Shown here one piece after another: positions 22,316 through 25,126 of a DNA stretch of 25,126 bases. Both the position numbers and the translations under genes were made by a program. Position 1 is the first letter of the stretch. Each line of letters starts with the position of its first letter. The DNA comes from Thermoplasmata archaeon (GTDB taxonomy: Archaea > Thermoplasmatota > Thermoplasmata > Thermoplasmatales > Thermoplasmataceae): positions 1-25,126 of the forward strand of contig JAJYRT010000006.1 of assembly GCA_021793945.1 (NCBI GenBank), written 5' to 3'. The notes beneath the pieces are model-generated. The model saw nothing but the letters and a program-made list of their open reading frames with translations, had not been told where the DNA came from and ran no database searches.

Positions 22316-23479
22316 ATGGAAACTCCGATCCCAAATTTAAACCCACCAGTCTCAGGGTTTAAGGGAGATTTGCATGAAAACCTTGAGAGATATATGGGGG
22401 CGCTTGGATCAATGCTTAAGTCAAGGCTGTTCACCCATTCTCCGTTCTTCCTCGCCCACGCTATGACTTTTGGCTGCAATTCCAGGTGTAAAAGCTGCAC
22501 TTACTGGAAAAATACCCCGCGCATGAATGAAGATCTTTCAACGGATGGAGTTTGCCAGCTCCTCGATGACGCTTATTCCGCAGGAATGCGTGGGTACTAT
22601 ATGTTTGGCGGTGAACCACTCATAAGGAGAGATATAGGTGAGATAACTGATTACGCCAAGGAGAAGGGATTCATAACCGTTATGAACACCAACGGTTCAT
22701 TCATGGAGAAAAAGGCTGAAGAATTGAGGAATCTTGACTTTGCCTTCGTGTCTCTAGATTATTACAACGATTTTGACGACATAATCCGGGGTAGGCCGGG
22801 AACCTTCCAGGAAGTTATGAAGGGTATAAGCGCACTGAAGAGAATAGGAAGGACTAAGGTTTCACTGGTCACCACCATAAGCACCCTGAACTGGGGGTCT
22901 ATGCGCAAGATGGCCGAGTTTGCAAAATCTCTGGGAATAGGAATATCGTTCAACTCCATAGAACAGTCCATGGACTTCGGACAGACAGATGAGAGTAACA
23001 CTCCTAACTTCCAAATCGGGCTGAGCAGCGAGCAGCTGCGGGAGTTTTACGTAACCCTCCTTAAGCTGAAACGTGAAGGTTTACCGCTTATGGAGACAGA
23101 ACAGGTATTGAAGGATTACGTTGACGGGAAGCCCTGGACATGTCACTTTCCTAAAATGTTTGTCTACGTCACTCCAGACAAGCAGGTATACAATTGCGAC
23201 TATACCTATGCATACGATCTCAGGAAAGGATCGTTCAAGGATTTTTTCACCAGCAAGTCCTTCAGGGATTATGCGCATAAATCCGAATCCTGCAATAGAT
23301 GTGTTAGAACCTGTGTCAGGGGGTATTCGTATACATACAACATGTATCCGCGCCAGATACGGGGACTTGCAGGGGAAGCAAGGAACCTGTTTAACAGGTC
23401 AGTCGGGGACTACGAATTCCAATCAGCAGGTGGTGCCTCAGATGCCGGAGCAACGAGGCCAAACGCAGGTGCCCATTAA
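22316..23479 (+). CDS. Radical SAM protein with SPASM-like C-terminal cysteines
   Basis: The protein has 387 residues. The radical SAM motif is CNSRCKSC (C54, C58, C61), followed by YYMFGGEPL (about 95-103) and a VMNTNGSFM strand, as in HpnH/MoaA-like enzymes. The C-terminal third contains five more cysteines (C276, C294, C326, C329, C333; CNRCVRTC) that could hold an auxiliary iron-sulfur cluster of the SPASM/twitch type. The last 30 residues are low-complexity Ala/Gly and probably disordered. Substrate is unknown; related enzymes act on peptides, lipids or sterol-like molecules. I chose the ATG at 22316 from the TATA box. A longer frame begins at 22208 but runs through the promoter. The 3' end overlaps the convergent wHTH-like gene by four bases. 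Confidence 0.8.
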   Translation: METPIPNLNPPVSGFKGDLHENLERYMGALGSMLKSRLFTHSPFFLAHAMTFGCNSRCKSCTYWKNTPRMNEDLSTDGVCQLLDDAYSAGMRGYYMFGGEPLIRRDIGEITDYAKEKGFITVMNTNGSFMEKKAEELRNLDFAFVSLDYYNDFDDIIRGRPGTFQEVMKGISALKRIGRTKVSLVTTISTLNWGSMRKMAEFAKSLGIGISFNSIEQSMDFGQTDESNTPNFQIGLSSEQLREFYVTLLKLKREGLPLMETEQVLKDYVDGKPWTCHFPKMFVYVTPDKQVYNCDYTYAYDLRKGSFKDFFTSKSFRDYAHKSESCNRCVRTCVRGYSYTYNMYPRQIRGLAGEARNLFNRSVGDYEFQSAGGASDAGATRPNAGAH

Positions 23480-24084
23480 TCTGGGGATTCGTCCAGCCGT
23501 TTCTGGATGCCTTCATTGATCTCCGGTGAATAAGCGTCGAGATCTACCCTGCTCTTCAGCAACTGTATAAGTATGGATATGGCGAAGTTTCTGTCGCGGC
23601 TGGTTGGCTCGAGAAGAGCATTGTTTTCTGGGATTTTCAGGCCGATTTTACCAAGCCTTTCAATGTATTCTGGTCTCTTCACGGAATTTGTCTTCTTATA
23701 CAGGTTGGGGATATCGACATTGCATCTCTCTATCTCCCTGAGGAAAATTGGCCTGTTGAAGAGCAGGTACAGCGTCTCCAGGACACGATCGGCAGCATTT
23801 TCCTGATCCATTTCCCTGCAGACAGATCCAACCTGATCATATATATCGAACTCTTTTTCCATGTTTATGGAATATACTCTGGAAGGCCTGATTTCCCTGA
23901 CACTAAGTATTCCGGTCCTTACCATCGCCTCAAGATATCCTGTAAGGAAAAGCCGGTTTCGCTTTGTACCGGTTTCCATGAGTTTCTTGGCTATGGCGGA
24001 GATGGACATGCTCTCCGTGGAAAGAAGGCTTATGATTCTGTCCCATATTAGTGAATCTGTATCCTCACCGGGCAAAGACTTCAC
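23476..24084 (-). CDS. Winged-helix-like protein of unknown function, coupled to purB
   Basis: The roughly 200-residue protein is mostly helical. Residues about 10-75 look like a winged helix: WDRIISLLSTESMSISAIAKKL, then a recognition-like TKRNRLFLTGYLEAMVRTG, then a two-strand wing with LSVREIRPSRVYSI. A second helical domain follows with ETLYLLFNRPIFLREIERC. I do not recognise the family. The gene overlaps the end of purB by 20 bases, so its expression is tied to purB. The listed start is GTG 24084. A TTG at 24075 sits nine bases after a GGAGG (24085-24089) and may be the better start. Transcription regulation is possible but unproven. Confidence 0.6.
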   Translation of the reverse strand: MKSLPGEDTDSLIWDRIISLLSTESMSISAIAKKLMETGTKRNRLFLTGYLEAMVRTGILSVREIRPSRVYSINMEKEFDIYDQVGSVCREMDQENAADRVLETLYLLFNRPIFLREIERCNVDIPNLYKKTNSVKRPEYIERLGKIGLKIPENNALLEPTSRDRNFAISILIQLLKSRVDLDAYSPEINEGIQKRLDESPD

Positions 24085-25126
24085 CCTCCAGTGATTTTCT
24101 TATCTCCTTGGCAGACCTGACTGACCTGTCGCAGATAGCACCTGCCACGCCTGTGAACAATTCAGGCCTCATGGCGTTACGCAATTCATCTGGTGTCAGG
24201 AGTTCAGTCTTTCCTGAGATGGTCTCCGATAATTTTTTTCCGGTTGCCAATGACTCCATGGCGGATAACCTTACCAACTCGTGTGCCTCCTGCCGCGGCA
24301 TTCCGCTGGTAACAAGCAATTTTACAACGTTTTCCGACATCGCGAGTTCATTGGACAATGCAGTAGTTCGCATTCTTTCTGAATTTACTGATAACCTTGA
24401 GAAGATGTTGGTTGTCTTTACAAGTATATGGTCTATTAGCACGCTTGAATAAGGTATTGTGAACCTCTCAAGCGCGCTGTTGGTAAGGTCCCTTTCATGC
24501 CACGTAACTGCAGCTTCGTATTCCGGGGACACCAGCGATCTTATGAACCTCGCCAGGCTGCAAACGTTTTCAGATTCTATTGGGTTCCTCTTGCTCGGCA
24601 TTGAACTCGATCCCACCTGACTATTCGTGTTGAAATATTCCGAAACCTCGTCTATTTCAGTTCTCTGAAGGTTCCTGACCTCTGTTGTGAACTTTTCAAG
24701 GGAGGTGGCGATGTTAGAGATCAGCTGCAGGTACTCTATATATCTGTCCCTGTCCACAACCTGCGTTGCCCCATCTTCCGCGCCAATCCCGAGGAATTCC
24801 ATCACGGATTCCTGCACCTGAAGCGCTTTTTCTCCCAGCGCCGCTCCGGTGCCAACCGGCCCAAGAATCTTGCCCACGAGGACACGCTTCCTGGTCTCAA
24901 TTGCTCTTTCTATGTGGCGACCAACTTCGTTCAGGTACACAGACATCTTCAAACCAAAAGTTATGGGGCTTGCCTGCTGACCGTGTGTTCTCCCTACCAT
25001 GACTGTGTCCCTGTGCCTGATCACCAGTTCCATTAAGGCAGCCTGCAGCGCGGTCAGGTCAGAAAGCAGATAGGAGTAGAAATCCTTCAGCTGCAACGCC
25101 GTTGCTGTATCAAGTATGTCATTTGA
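24065..25126 (-). CDS. purB: Adenylosuccinate lyase PurB (5' end outside the window)
   Basis: PurB cleaves SAICAR to AICAR and adenylosuccinate to AMP, releasing fumarate in both purine-synthesis steps. The visible part shows VGRTHGQQASPITFG, the family signature SSSMPSKRNPIESEN, and the N-terminal SNDILDTATALQL, which extends without a stop to the right edge. The fumarase/aspartase superfamily fold is therefore clear. About 353 residues are visible. The remaining N-terminal part, perhaps 90-100 residues, lies beyond the window. The TTG at 25096 is internal to the gene and not the start. It is followed by a wHTH-like gene that overlaps its last codons. Confidence 0.95.
   Translation of the reverse strand, partial: SNDILDTATALQLKDFYSYLLSDLTALQAALMELVIRHRDTVMVGRTHGQQASPITFGLKMSVYLNEVGRHIERAIETRKRVLVGKILGPVGTGAALGEKALQVQESVMEFLGIGAEDGATQVVDRDRYIEYLQLISNIATSLEKFTTEVRNLQRTEIDEVSEYFNTNSQVGSSSMPSKRNPIESENVCSLARFIRSLVSPEYEAAVTWHERDLTNSALERFTIPYSSVLIDHILVKTTNIFSRLSVNSERMRTTALSNELAMSENVVKLLVTSGMPRQEAHELVRLSAMESLATGKKLSETISGKTELLTPDELRNAMRPELFTGVAGAICDRSVRSAKEIRKSLEGEVFAR

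Overview
The window looks like chromosomal DNA from a euryarchaeon of the Thermoplasmatales or a close relative. The evidence for an archaeon is strong: both enzymes of archaeal lipid core assembly (GGGP synthase and a UbiA-family DGGGP synthase), translation factor aIF2-beta, Trm1, MptD, a RibK-type riboflavin kinase carrying a winged-helix domain, and PurS as a separate subunit. Almost every transcription unit has a TATA box about 25 bases before its start codon, which is the leaderless archaeal pattern. A class II (bacterial-type) HMG-CoA reductase fits Thermoplasmatales. The genus cannot be fixed from the sequence alone. No tRNA, rRNA, CRISPR array, insertion sequence or phage gene was seen.

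Layout. (1) 47-3776, plus strand: a tight four-gene operon encoding a pilin-sized two-helix membrane protein (VirB2-like), a polytopic VirB6-like protein, a PrgI/VirB3-like protein with a long soluble tail, and a VirB4-family ATPase. It has the composition of the crenarchaeal Ced/Ted DNA-import machines and has no visible relaxase or coupling protein. (2) 3773-4045: a small convergent membrane-protein gene. (3) 4144-6101: mptD, a THEP1-like NTPase with a broken P-loop, and trm1. (4) 6167-7783: the two archaeal lipid synthases. (5) 7826-10669: purS, purL and an 87-residue unknown with its own promoter. (6) 12388-10672, minus strand: aIF2-beta with a TRAM domain, a PIN nuclease, and the riboflavin kinase/regulator. 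(7) 12806-14060: a ribbon-helix-helix protein followed by a degenerate FtsZ/tubulin-like protein. (8) 15490-14109, minus: pyrB-pyrI. (9) 16136-15555, minus: a six-helix membrane protein. (10) 16361-18403: HMG-CoA reductase and a helical-repeat protein. (11) 18889-18404, minus: a DUF2240-like gene, and 18888-19808, plus: a DipZ-like thioredoxin fold without its cysteines. (12) 20287-19814, minus: a peroxiredoxin, and 20406-21044, plus: dph6, which has no usual start codon. (13) Two divergent radical SAM genes at 21081-22151 and 22316-23479. (14) A winged-helix-like gene overlapping purB, which runs off the right edge.

Most of the window is housekeeping: isoprenoid lipid synthesis (HMG-CoA reductase, GGGP and DGGGP synthases), purine and pyrimidine synthesis, cofactors (MptD, riboflavin kinase) and translation or tRNA modification. 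Two parts stand out. One is the conjugation-like membrane machine at the left edge. The other is the RHH plus FtsZ-like pair, which resembles the archaeal arrangement of a CdrS-type regulator beside a tubulin homologue but encodes a tubulin fold with its GTP-binding signature destroyed.
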